From Bacteroidales bacterium (GTDB lineage: Bacteria; Bacteroidota; Bacteroidia; Bacteroidales; UBA4417): DNA of 43,708 nt. Made by a program: the position numbers and the translations under genes. The stretch covers positions 1 through 43,708 of the forward strand of contig JADJGZ010000043.1 of NCBI GenBank assembly GCA_016707785.1, given 5' to 3'. The notes below the pieces were generated by a model. It saw only the letters and a program-made list of their open reading frames with translations. It did no database searches and was not told the origin of the DNA. Positions 18,704 through 26,496 of this stretch are shown piece after piece; position 1 is the first letter of the stretch; the number at the start of each line of letters is the position of its first letter.

Positions 18704-18711
18704 CGAAAGTA
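18704..18711 (-). promoter_or_regulatory. Minus-7-like promoter box facing mtnA
   Basis: On the minus strand this reads TACTTTCG followed by CAAA, a one-base variant of TAnnTTTG and much like the TACTTTTGCA boxes before the M20 and ABC genes. It lies about 120 bp before the mtnA start and 5 bp after the stop of the four-helix-bundle gene. The inverted-repeat arm and the G run lie between this box and mtnA. Confidence 0.4.
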
Positions 18712-18716
18712 ATCAA

Positions 18717-19082
18717 CTATTTACTCTTATAATAATTGATTAAACCATAGAGCAATCTCCGGCATTTCTCTATTTTATCCTGAATGGTTTTTGTTTTAAT
18801 CTCATCCATATACTTAAGGTCATAAGCAAGAAATACCTGAGTCTCTATCTCATATAATGACCCTTTTGCTATATATAAAAATTGGACTGTTTCTTTATCA
18901 GAATTCCGCCCAATTCCTTCCGCAATATTAGATGGGACAGAGATTGCAGCTCGTCTCATTTGATTTGTCAAAGCAAAGATTTCTTCTTTAGGAAAATCCT
19001 GCGACATAATATAAATATCCTTAACCAATTCTCTGGCAATCTTCCAGACCTCTAATTGAGTATCTGATTTGTTTTCCGTCAT
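18717..19082 (-). CDS. Four-helix-bundle protein (TIGR02436 / 23S rRNA intervening-sequence protein family)
   Basis: A 121-residue protein with clear family marks: LEVWKIARELVKDIYIMSQ, F-A-L-T-N-Q-M-R-R-A-A-I-S-V-P-S-N-I-A-E-G at about residues 36-56, then FLYIAKGSLYEIETQVFLAY. Members were first seen in intervening sequences of 23S rRNA genes of Leptospira and relatives and also occur free-standing in many Bacteroidota. They resemble the Avd accessory protein of diversity-generating retroelements. The cellular function is not established. No reverse transcriptase or variable repeat is nearby. It is the only gene between two inverted GTGCTGGGT-type repeat arms, so it looks like the cargo of a small mobile cassette placed between mtnA and the M20 gene. 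Confidence 0.88.
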   Translation of the reverse strand: MTENKSDTQLEVWKIARELVKDIYIMSQDFPKEEIFALTNQMRRAAISVPSNIAEGIGRNSDKETVQFLYIAKGSLYEIETQVFLAYDLKYMDEIKTKTIQDKIEKCRRLLYGLINYYKSK

Positions 19083-19190
19083 GATTGTATAATTGATATG
19101 AATAAAACTATTAATAGATAAATCAATCTAATATAATTCAAACTTTAATCTCAATCTTCAACTAGCAAGGCTCAATAAAATAGCTAGTCA

Positions 19191-19218
19191 CAGCACCCTG
19201 CACACAGCACCCAGCACT
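19191..19218. repeat. Right arm of the inverted repeat around the four-helix-bundle gene
   Basis: The minus strand reads AGTGCTGGGTGCTG, then TGTGCAGGGTGCTG, matching the left arm at 18588-18614 in inverted orientation with a few differences. Its outer end provides the TAG stop codon of the M20 amidohydrolase at 19217-19219, so the repeat begins within or exactly at the end of that gene. Confidence 0.65.
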
Positions 19219-20404
19219 AAGTTTTTACTGCCAAAAACGCCATCAACCCCATTCCCGTCTCAATGCTACGCTCATCGGCATCGAAGGTAGAAGTATGCAG
19301 GTTACGGATTTCTTTCCAGGATGGATTTTTAACCCCAAGGCGGTAGAAACAGGCCGGGATAATATGCGAATAATAAGCGAAATCCTCTGCTGTCATCCGC
19401 TGGTCAAGTTCTACCACATTTTCTTTGCCAAGATATTCGATGGCCAACTCCCTGGCTTTTTGGGTGGTTTCATCATCATTCACCAGGAAAGGATAACCCT
19501 TGTCAATAAATACTTCACAAACTGCTCCCATCCCGGAAGCCAGTCCCTGTGCAATTTCTGTAATCTTTTGATGTGCCTTCGCCCTCCATTCCTCGCTGAA
19601 AGTGCGGAAAGTGCCATCAATTTTCACACTATCCGGTATAATATTGGTCCGCCCTTCAGCAATAAACCTTCCGAAAGAGAGAACTGTCGGGATACCCGGA
19701 GGGCATGCCTGCTCACAATCTGCTGTAAGGCTACAACAATATGTGAAGCAATCAGAACAGGATCAATATTTAATTCTGGTGTGGCTGCATGTCCCCCTTT
19801 TCCTTTCACGGTGAGGTATACCTCGTCTGTCGAAGCCATATAGTTTCCTGCCTTAAACCCAACCTTGCCTGCCTCAAGGGTTGGTAAAACATGCTGACCG
19901 ATAATATTCACCGGAACGGGATTCAATAGCACTCCATCTTCAATCATGGCTTTTGCTCCCCCGGGGAACTTCTCTTCCGAAGGCTGGAAAATCAGTCTTA
20001 GCGTACCTTCAAATTCAGTTTTCAGTTCCTGTAAAATGCGGGTAGCTCCCAGCAGGCAGGTCATATGTACATCATGCCCGCAGGCATGCATTACACCCGG
20101 ATTCATTGATTTATATTCACAGTCGTTTTGTTCAACAATCGGCAGGGCATCCATATCGGCACGCAAGGCACGGGTTTCCCTTTCGGGGTTATTTCCCCTG
20201 ATCTCCGCAATGATACCATGGCCTCCAACATTCTTACGGTAGGTTACACCCCATTCATCGAGCTTTTTGCAAATAAAAGCCGCTGTATTTTCTTCCTTTT
20301 CCGATAATTCGGGATGTGAATGCAGATACCTGCGAATACTGATCATTTCTTCAGCATAAACTGATGCAAGTTGCTTTAACCCTGTTCCTGACTTCCATAT
20401 TCAT
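19217..20404 (-). CDS. M20 family amidohydrolase / carboxypeptidase, two single-base frameshifts
   Basis: A zinc hydrolase of the IAA-amino-acid-hydrolase/hippurate-hydrolase type, acting on N-acyl amino acids. Zinc-site blocks are RADMDALPI, MHACGHDVHMT and QPSEEKFPGGAKAMI; the lid/dimer domain contains KGKGGHAATPELNIDPV; the C-terminal part contains TAEDFAYYSHIIP and NLHTSTFDADE. Two single-base changes break it. One extra T in the TTT at 20375-20377 (plus strand) separates the N-terminus (MNMEVRNRVK, then QLASVYAEEM). One G is missing at 19701-19703, between IVSRHA and PPGIPTVLSFGRFIAEG. Repaired length is about 395 residues, normal for the family. The start at 20404 is favoured because a promoter box lies 19 bp upstream. 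The last codon and stop abut the inverted repeat arm. Confidence 0.88.
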
Positions 20405-20422
20405 GTGTTGGATGTTGAAATG

Positions 20423-20430
20423 CAAAAGTA
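20423..20430 (-). promoter_or_regulatory. Minus-7 promoter box before the M20 gene
   Basis: On the minus strand this reads TACTTTTG followed by CA, an exact TAnnTTTG match, 19 bp before the proposed ATG at 20404. It supports that start over the later ATG at 20346. Confidence 0.5.
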
Positions 20431-20563
20431 AAGCGAATTCGTTAGAATTGATCTCCGACAGAAAATGAGCCACTGAATATGCTGTTGAGGGAGCATTATC
20501 TGTAAGATAATAGGAACTTAACCGAAATGTTGCCAAATTTGCACACCCATTGTTCAAAAATCT

Positions 20564-21436
20564 ATGAAAGTCTGTGGTTTCACAATCGTCAGGAATGCAA
20601 TCAAATACGATTATCCCATTGTGGAGTCCATTACTTCAATACTTCCCCTTTGTGATGAGTTCATTGTTCTTGTTGGTAATTCCGACGACAGCACCCTGGA
20701 ACTGATCCGTTCGATTGATTCTCCGAAAATCAGGATTCATGAAAGCATTTGGGATGATACACTTAAGGAAGGCGGCAAAGTACTTGCAGTTGAAACCAAC
20801 AAAGCTTTCGACCTGATCCCACAGGATTTCGACTGGGGATTTTATCTTCAGGCCGACGAGGTGGTACATGAAAAATATCATGATGCCATCAGGACATCTA
20901 TGCAGCAATGGCTTGAACATCCTGAGGTGGAGGGATTGCTCTTCAATTACACCCATTTTTATGGTACCTATAACTACCTTGGTGATTCCAGGAGATGGTA
21001 TCGGAATGAAATCCGAATCGTTAGGATCGATAAGTCCATCCGCTCCTATCGCGACGCCCAGGGATTCAGGAAGTACGACCAGAAACTCAGAGTGAAAGCC
21101 ATCCCGGCTCATATCTATCATTATGGATATGTGAAGAGTCCACAGACCATGCAAACCAAAATGCTGGATTTTCACAGGCTTTGGCATGATGAAGAATGGA
21201 TCAGGAAAAACTTCAGGCTTGAAGAATTATTTGATTTTTCACTGATCGACTCCCTGGCTGAATTTCGGGATACTCACCCGGCAGTGATGAAAAAACGAAT
21301 CGATGAAGTAAACTGGAGCATACAACTCGAAACCGGTAAGAAAAATCTCCACTTTAAAGATCGGGTCCTCTATTTTGTCGAAAAAATAACCGGACACCGG
21401 CTTTTCGAGTACAAAAATTACTCGTTATTGCGGTAA
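20564..21436 (+). CDS. Family 2-like glycosyltransferase
   Basis: A 290-residue cytoplasmic GT-A-type enzyme. The N-terminus (GFTIVRNAIKYDYPIVESI, then DEFIVLVGNSDDSTLELI) matches glycosyltransferases of the type found in polysaccharide or lipid glycosylation clusters. A D-x-D-like site is present as YLQADEVVHE at residues 94-103. The C-terminal half carries RRWYRNEIRIVRI and a His-Tyr-Gly-Tyr-Val segment at about 186-190, typical of the subgroup. Donor and acceptor cannot be told. It is divergent from the M20 gene and convergent with the ABC exporter, whose stop lies 10 bp beyond. Confidence 0.85.
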   Translation: MKVCGFTIVRNAIKYDYPIVESITSILPLCDEFIVLVGNSDDSTLELIRSIDSPKIRIHESIWDDTLKEGGKVLAVETNKAFDLIPQDFDWGFYLQADEVVHEKYHDAIRTSMQQWLEHPEVEGLLFNYTHFYGTYNYLGDSRRWYRNEIRIVRIDKSIRSYRDAQGFRKYDQKLRVKAIPAHIYHYGYVKSPQTMQTKMLDFHRLWHDEEWIRKNFRLEELFDFSLIDSLAEFRDTHPAVMKKRIDEVNWSIQLETGKKNLHFKDRVLYFVEKITGHRLFEYKNYSLLR

Positions 21437-21446
21437 GCTCTTATTA

Positions 21447-23267
21447 TCAAGAGAATGACTGCATTTCGCAAAGTCGGTTATAGAGTCCGTTAGCAGCGAT
21501 AAGCTCATCATGCGTACCTCTTTCGGCGATCTTTCCTGACTGTATGACAACAATTTCGTCGGCATGCTGAATCGTAGATAAACGATGGGCGATTACAATA
21601 GAGGTGCGATTACGCATCAGGTTGATCAGGGCTTCCTGCACCAGTCTTTCACTTTCGGTATCAAGGGCTGAAGTGGCTTCATCCAGTATCATTATGGGAG
21701 GATTCTTAAGGACTGCACGGGCAATGCTGATTCTTTGCCGCTGACCACCGGAAAGTTTCACCCCACGGTCGCCGATATTGGTATCATATCCCTTTTCGAG
21801 TTTATCGATGAATTCATGTGCATTAGCTACCTGGGCGGCATATTTGACCTGTTCAGGACTAATATCTTTCTTCCCAAAGGCAATATTTTCGGCTATTGTG
21901 CCATTGAAAAGAATAGTTTCCTGGTTTACAATCCCCATTAAACCCCTGACGCCATCAATTTTCAGTTCACGAATGTCGGAACCATCGATCAGTATTGCTC
22001 CATCCGTAACATCGTAAAACCTGGGAAGCAAGTCAACCAAAGTGGATTTACCTCCGCCTGATGGGCCTACAAGTGCAATTGATTTACCCTTTGGAATTTT
22101 AAGATCGATATGTTGCAATACCGGGTCCTTTTCATATTTGAAGGACACATTCCTATATTCAATGGCATGGCTAAACTCATCTATGGGCAGGGCTCCCGGT
22201 TTTTCGATGATAACTTCTTCTGCATCCAGTACCTCGTTAATTCTTTCGATGGAGGCGGAACCTTTCTCAATATTATAAAATGCAGTAGTGATAGCCTTCG
22301 CCGGTACGATAATCTGGGAAAAAATACCGATATAAAGAATGAATTTAGGGGCAGTCAATGTAGATTCAGAAGAGAGAATTAATTGTCCGCCATACCAAAG
22401 AATCAAAGCAGTTACAGCAATCCCGAGGAATTCACTCACCGGGGAGGCCAGGTCCCTTTTCCGGAACAACCTGACCATGAGTTTCATAAATCCCCGGTTG
22501 TTCTCATTAAAGTTCTGGTACGAATAGTCAATGGCATTGAATCCCTTGATAATTCTAAGTCCTGAAATGGTTTCTTCGATCACCGAGATCAGTTCCCCCA
22601 TCTTTTTTTGTCCCTTTTGAGAGGTTCTTTTCAGGCTGCGACCTATCCAGCCGATAAGGAGTCCGGCCACCGGAAGCACCAGCAGTACAAACAGAGTAAG
22701 CTGGGGACTGATGCTGAACATAGCGATCAGGTAGATGACCATTGTGATGGGATCGCGGAACATCATTTCCAGGGAAGAGAGAATCGACCATTCCACTTCC
22801 TGGACATCATTGGTGATACGCGACATGATATCACCCTTTCGTTGTTCGGAATAATAGGAAAGGGGCAGAATCATAATCTTATGATAAAGGGCATTCCTTA
22901 AATCCTTGACGACACCATTCCGAAGTACAGCTACAAAAAATAAAGCCATATACCTGAACAGATTCTTAAAGAAGAAAAGAATAACGATACCTATACAAAT
23001 AAGGACCAGGGTATGGATTTCCCCATCAGTTCTGATTTGTTCACTGATATAATAACTGATATTGTTCAATATCGGTTTGGTGTCAAAGGCCCAGGGCATC
23101 AGTGTTACAACTGATTCTGACTGTTTGAAAAGGATATTAAGAACCGGGATTAGCGAGGCCAGAGAAACCAGTGAAAACAGGGCACCAAAAACATTGAAAA
23201 CAATATTCAGGACAGCATACCATTTATAAGGGTAGGCATATCGTAATAAACGGGCAAGCTTTTTCAC
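21447..23267 (-). CDS. ABC exporter, fused permease and ATPase (MsbA-like)
   Basis: A 606-residue half-transporter that would work as a homodimer in the inner membrane. Six hydrophobic segments fill residues 1-340. The ATPase follows, with Walker A GPSGGGKST at 401-409, Q-loop NQETILF at 448-454, signature LSGGQ at 505-509, Walker B IMILDE at 525-530 and the switch His at 561 (IAHRLST). Length and similarity in the membrane part (PLSYYSEQRKGDIMSRITND) fit lipid A/lipid exporters of the MsbA group, although other lipid or peptide substrates are possible. A TACTTTTG promoter box lies about 47 bp upstream. The gene is complete with all catalytic motifs intact. Confidence 0.93.
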   Translation of the reverse strand: MKKLARLLRYAYPYKWYAVLNIVFNVFGALFSLVSLASLIPVLNILFKQSESVVTLMPWAFDTKPILNNISYYISEQIRTDGEIHTLVLICIGIVILFFFKNLFRYMALFFVAVLRNGVVKDLRNALYHKIMILPLSYYSEQRKGDIMSRITNDVQEVEWSILSSLEMMFRDPITMVIYLIAMFSISPQLTLFVLLVLPVAGLLIGWIGRSLKRTSQKGQKKMGELISVIEETISGLRIIKGFNAIDYSYQNFNENNRGFMKLMVRLFRKRDLASPVSEFLGIAVTALILWYGGQLILSSESTLTAPKFILYIGIFSQIIVPAKAITTAFYNIEKGSASIERINEVLDAEEVIIEKPGALPIDEFSHAIEYRNVSFKYEKDPVLQHIDLKIPKGKSIALVGPSGGGKSTLVDLLPRFYDVTDGAILIDGSDIRELKIDGVRGLMGIVNQETILFNGTIAENIAFGKKDISPEQVKYAAQVANAHEFIDKLEKGYDTNIGDRGVKLSGGQRQRISIARAVLKNPPIMILDEATSALDTESERLVQEALINLMRNRTSIVIAHRLSTIQHADEIVVIQSGKIAERGTHDELIAANGLYNRLCEMQSFS

Positions 23268-23313
23268 TTTACAGGATTACAGGATAAAGAAGAAAATGTC
23301 GGATTAATGCATG

Positions 23314-23321
23314 CAAAAGTA
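23314..23321 (-). promoter_or_regulatory. Minus-7 promoter box before the ABC exporter
   Basis: On the minus strand this reads TACTTTTG followed by CA, an exact TAnnTTTG match, about 47 bp before the ATG at 23267. The surrounding TACTTTTGCA is shared with the box before the M20 gene. Confidence 0.5.
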
Positions 23322-23399
23322 ATCAATATCGATTGTAAAGAAGCACTCGAAAATAGAAGTAAGCTTTGTATTAACATATTCCAACATAGATATTTGTTG

Positions 23400-23407
23400 T
23401 AATTTTG
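23400..23407 (+). promoter_or_regulatory. Possible minus-7 promoter box at the rbfA start
   Basis: TAATTTTG fits TAnnTTTG exactly and is followed by CAAA. It ends only 4 bp before the rbfA ATG at 23412, so a transcript from it would be leaderless or nearly so. Either translation begins without a leader or this is a chance match. Confidence 0.35.
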
Positions 23408-23411
23408 CAAA

Positions 23412-23750
23412 ATGGAAACAACTCGCCAGTTAAAAGTAGCCCGCCTGATTCAGAAAGACCTGGGTGAAATTTTTCAGAACCTATGCAGGGATAACTACCC
23501 GGGGAACCTGATCACAGTTACCAAAGTAGTGGTAGCTCCTGATCTTACTGTTGCCCGTGTTCATCTAAGCCTGTTTGGGAAAACAGAAAAATCTGAACTT
23601 CTTAAGGAGATCAATACTCATAAAAAATCGATCCGCCTTCAGCTTGGCAACAGGATCCATAACCAGGTCCGACATATCCCTGATTTGGAGTACTTTATTG
23701 ACGACTCTCTCGACTATATTGAGAATATTGAACGCCTGTTAAAGAACTAA
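23412..23750 (+). CDS. rbfA: 30S ribosome-binding factor A
   Basis: A 112-residue protein with the single KH-like fold of RbfA, which binds the 30S subunit late in maturation of the 16S rRNA 5' end. Visible marks are RQLKVARLIQKDLGEIF at the N-terminus, ITVTKVVVAPDLTVARVHLS in the centre, and RIHNQVRHIPDLEYFIDDSL followed by an IENIERLL helix. The length is normal. It stands divergently from the ABC exporter and 98 bp before the methyltransferase gene. No ribosome-binding site is evident, as usual in this phylum. Confidence 0.95.
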   Translation: METTRQLKVARLIQKDLGEIFQNLCRDNYPGNLITVTKVVVAPDLTVARVHLSLFGKTEKSELLKEINTHKKSIRLQLGNRIHNQVRHIPDLEYFIDDSLDYIENIERLLKN

Positions 23751-23848
23751 GGCTGGAAATTCAATAAACCAAATTGTTACTATCATACTTGATTTTCTAA
23801 TTACCATTCTGCCTGAAATCATAACTCCGGGCAAAAATACGTTTCAGC

Positions 23849-24658
23849 ATGCAATATGACCCTATAAAACGATCACTGGGTGCCGTTTTCAACAGAACAC
23901 CCTTTTTGAGAACTGTATTCTATAAATTACTTGACCTTCTGCTGTTGCGTTCCTGGCACGTTAGAAAAGAGATCAGGAAATGGAATTCCAATGCCCCTGC
24001 AGATGCTCATATCCTTGATGCAGGCTCGGGATTCGGACAATATGATTACTACCTGTCTTCTCTAAACCCGGCATGGAATATTCTGGGTGTAGATGTAAAA
24101 GATGAACAGATTGAGGATTGTAACAGGTTTTTCAAAGCCATTGGCAGAACCAAAGTGAACTTTATACTGGGTGATCTTACGAAATATACGAGTCCTTCTT
24201 CATACGACCTGGTTTTATCGGTGGATGTGATGGAACATATACTGGAAGATGTAAAAGTATTTGAGAATTTCCATCAATCGTTGCACAACGGAGGGATGCT
24301 GCTGATTTCAACTCCCAGCGACCAGGGAGGCAGCGATGTACATGATCATGACCATGAAGATTCTTTTATCGAAGAGCATGTACGTGATGGTTATAATATT
24401 CTTGAGATACAGGAGAAATTAAAACAGGCCGGTTTCAGCAGGACTGAAGCCCGGTATCAGTATGGCAAGCCCGGACAGGTAGCATGGAGGCTCTCCATGA
24501 AATATCCTATCCAACTATTAGGTGTGTCGAAATTATTCTTCATCCTGCTACCATTTTATTACCTGTTCACTTTTCCTGTGTGCCTGGTTCTTAACAAAAT
24601 GGATGTGGATCAGACTCATCCAAGCGGAACCGGACTGATTGTTAAAGCATGGAAGTAG
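23849..24658 (+). CDS. Class I SAM-dependent methyltransferase
   Basis: A 269-residue protein with the Rossmann-type SAM-binding motif I (ILDAGSGFGQYDYY, from residue 55), an acidic residue ending strand 2 (GVDVKDEQIED) and the YDLVLSVDVMEHILED block at about 119-134. A hydrophobic segment near the C-terminus (FFILLPFYYLFTFPVCLVLN) suggests membrane attachment. The substrate is unknown. In Bacteroidota such genes are often next to a LolC/E permease, as here, but no pathway follows from that. Confidence 0.85.
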   Translation: MQYDPIKRSLGAVFNRTPFLRTVFYKLLDLLLLRSWHVRKEIRKWNSNAPADAHILDAGSGFGQYDYYLSSLNPAWNILGVDVKDEQIEDCNRFFKAIGRTKVNFILGDLTKYTSPSSYDLVLSVDVMEHILEDVKVFENFHQSLHNGGMLLISTPSDQGGSDVHDHDHEDSFIEEHVRDGYNILEIQEKLKQAGFSRTEARYQYGKPGQVAWRLSMKYPIQLLGVSKLFFILLPFYYLFTFPVCLVLNKMDVDQTHPSGTGLIVKAWK

Positions 24659-24679
24659 GTTTGAACACAACAAGGTATA

Positions 24680-24975
24680 GCAAATAGAATTCAAGAATCC
24701 AGAATTCAAGAATACAGAATAAAAAAACTGCCTAAAATTCTCAAAATATATTAAAACTAGATTTCAGAAGACAGAATTCAAGAAGTCAGAATAAAAAACT
24801 GTCTAAAATTCTCAAAATATATTAAAACTAGATTTCAGAAGACAGAATTCAAGAAGTCAGAATAGGGTTGATTAATTAAAATTTCAGGGGATTCAAAAAA
24901 GGAAAAAGCGATTTATGAATAAAGTACAAGGAGCTTCTGGATTCTGAATCCTGACTTCTGGATTCCAAAAAATGC
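24680..24975. repeat. AGAATTCAAG-type repeats with a 71-bp tandem duplication and an inverted copy
   Basis: 24722-24792 and 24793-24863 are two tandem copies of a 71-bp unit that differ at one base (CTGCC against CTGTC). Each ends with GACAGAATTCAAGAAGTCAG. The preceding stretch 24687-24720 carries related GAATTCAAGAATCCAGAATT units. 24938-24968 carries GATTCTGAATCCTGACTTC and TGGATTCC, the inverted form. The whole can fold into a long imperfect hairpin. It fills the gap between the methyltransferase and the lolC/E-like gene. Confidence 0.75.
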
Positions 24976-25022
24976 ACATAACAATAAATTTAAACAGTCT
25001 GCCTGCATTTAACCCCTAAATA

Positions 25023-26261
25023 TTGAATCTACCTTTCTTCATAGCGCGCCGTTATCTTGTCTCGAAAAAGACACACAACATCATTAATATTATTTCAGCC
25101 ATTTCAGTGGTAGGCGTAATGGTTGGGACCATGGCACTGGTTATTGTTTTGAGTGTATTCAACGGTTTTGAAAGTGCGGTGGTATCGATGTTCAATGTTT
25201 TCGACCCTCCATTGGAAATCAGTCTGAAAGAAGGTAAAACATTCCCCGACAGTTTGTTACCAGCCGAAAAGATCCGGCAAATCCAGGGTGTGGAAAAATA
25301 TACCAGGGTTCTGGAAGAAAATGCCTTGTTGCGTTACAAGGACAAACAGTACCTGGCCACTATAAAAGGGGTGGATCTGAACTTTATAGAGAAGAGTGCA
25401 TTAGATACTTTACTGATAGAGGGGGACCTTGTCCTTGCCGCAGATAGTTTCAATTTTGCCATTACCGGTTTTGGAATTGCTTATTTCCTTGATTTGCATG
25501 TGGATGACCCTGAAGGCTTTCTCTCCATGTATGTACCTGACCGGGGAAAAAGGCTGAATGCTTTGTCAGAAAATACGCTGAGAATGGAAACCATTAAGCC
25601 TTCAGCAATTTTTTCAGTTCAACAGGACTTTGACAACAAATACATCTTCGTTCCGCTGAGGTTTGCCCGACAATTGCTGGGATATGAAAAAGAGATCAGT
25701 TCAGTTGAAATCTGGGTAGATAATGAAAAACAGGTTTCAAAAATCCAGGAAAAAGTATCCCAATTAGCCGGACCCGGGTTCACGGTAAAGAATCGCCTGC
25801 AACAACAGGAAATCCTTTATAAAACAATGAAATCAGAAAAATGGGCGGTTTTTCTTATCCTGACTTTCATTTTACTCATTGCTACCTTTAATGTAATCGG
25901 ATCCATCACCATGTTGATCCTGGATAAGAAGAAAGATATCTCTACCCTATCAAGCCTGGGTGCCGGAAGGAAAATCATCCAGCGCATCTTCCTGACAGAA
26001 GGATTGATGATCACCTTTGGCGGGGCATTATTGGGATTAGCCCTGGGGGCAATATTTTGCTGGTTACAACAGGAATTCGGACTCATCCGCCTGCAGGGGG
26101 GAGAATCATTCATCATGTCAGCCTATCCGGTTCAGATGCGTGCCGGAGATTTCCTGCTGGTTTTCGGTACGGTGCTTATTATTGGTACTTTGGCAACGTG
26201 GCTTCCCGTAGCCGGATTAAAGAAGCGGCTCGCCAATAAAGGCAATACTTCTCTGGATTAA
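25023..26261 (+). CDS. LolC/LolE-like lipoprotein-release ABC permease
   Basis: A 412-residue inner-membrane protein of the FtsX/MacB permease superfamily. It has one hydrophobic segment near residues 18-48 after F-F-I-A-R-R-Y-L, a large periplasmic domain of about 200 residues, and three C-terminal membrane segments starting with FLILTFILLIATFNVIGSI. That last part, with ILDKKKDISTLSSLGA, is the core FtsX domain of LolC/E, whose cytoplasmic loop contacts the LolD ATPase. It would draw lipoproteins from the inner membrane for transfer to the outer membrane. No LolD gene is in the window. The start is TTG at 25023; it keeps the conserved N-terminus. Roles in other substrate release cannot be excluded. 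Confidence 0.88.
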   Translation: MNLPFFIARRYLVSKKTHNIINIISAISVVGVMVGTMALVIVLSVFNGFESAVVSMFNVFDPPLEISLKEGKTFPDSLLPAEKIRQIQGVEKYTRVLEENALLRYKDKQYLATIKGVDLNFIEKSALDTLLIEGDLVLAADSFNFAITGFGIAYFLDLHVDDPEGFLSMYVPDRGKRLNALSENTLRMETIKPSAIFSVQQDFDNKYIFVPLRFARQLLGYEKEISSVEIWVDNEKQVSKIQEKVSQLAGPGFTVKNRLQQQEILYKTMKSEKWAVFLILTFILLIATFNVIGSITMLILDKKKDISTLSSLGAGRKIIQRIFLTEGLMITFGGALLGLALGAIFCWLQQEFGLIRLQGGESFIMSAYPVQMRAGDFLLVFGTVLIIGTLATWLPVAGLKKRLANKGNTSLD

Positions 26262-26459
26262 TCCCGGCTGTCTAATTTCTATATGATTGGGTAAGCTTTA
26301 ACCCCGCATTATAGCAAGGAATTATCTATAATTTTCATTTGGTTGTATTCCGGCCTCAGCTATCAGGCTTTAAATTCTGCTTCATTCTGATTTTATGCTT
26401 ATTCAGCTATGAATACTTCCCCTTCAGGATAAGTGTTTTTCATAACTTATTGTGGAGTG

Positions 26460-26467
26460 TACTTTTG
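26460..26467 (+). promoter_or_regulatory. Minus-7 promoter box before the propeller gene
   Basis: TACTTTTG, an exact TAnnTTTG match, lies 29 bp before the ATG at 26497 and inside the longer open frame that begins at 26452. It therefore supports 26497 as the true start. A T-rich stretch (TTTTTC) lies about 24 bp upstream in the minus-33 area. Confidence 0.5.
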
Positions 26468-26496
26468 TTAAAGTTTTAATCAATAAACGATTCCAA

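Noticed and set aside
18717..19082. Diversity-generating retroelement accessory protein (Avd)
   Set aside because: The fold is related, but no reverse transcriptase, template repeat or variable target gene lies in the window.
18717..19082. 23S rRNA intervening sequence
   Set aside because: No rRNA sequence flanks the gene; its neighbours are mtnA and an M20 amidohydrolase.
26452..26496. Start of the propeller protein at 26452
   Set aside because: The signal peptide begins at 26497 and a promoter box lies inside the extra 15 codons.
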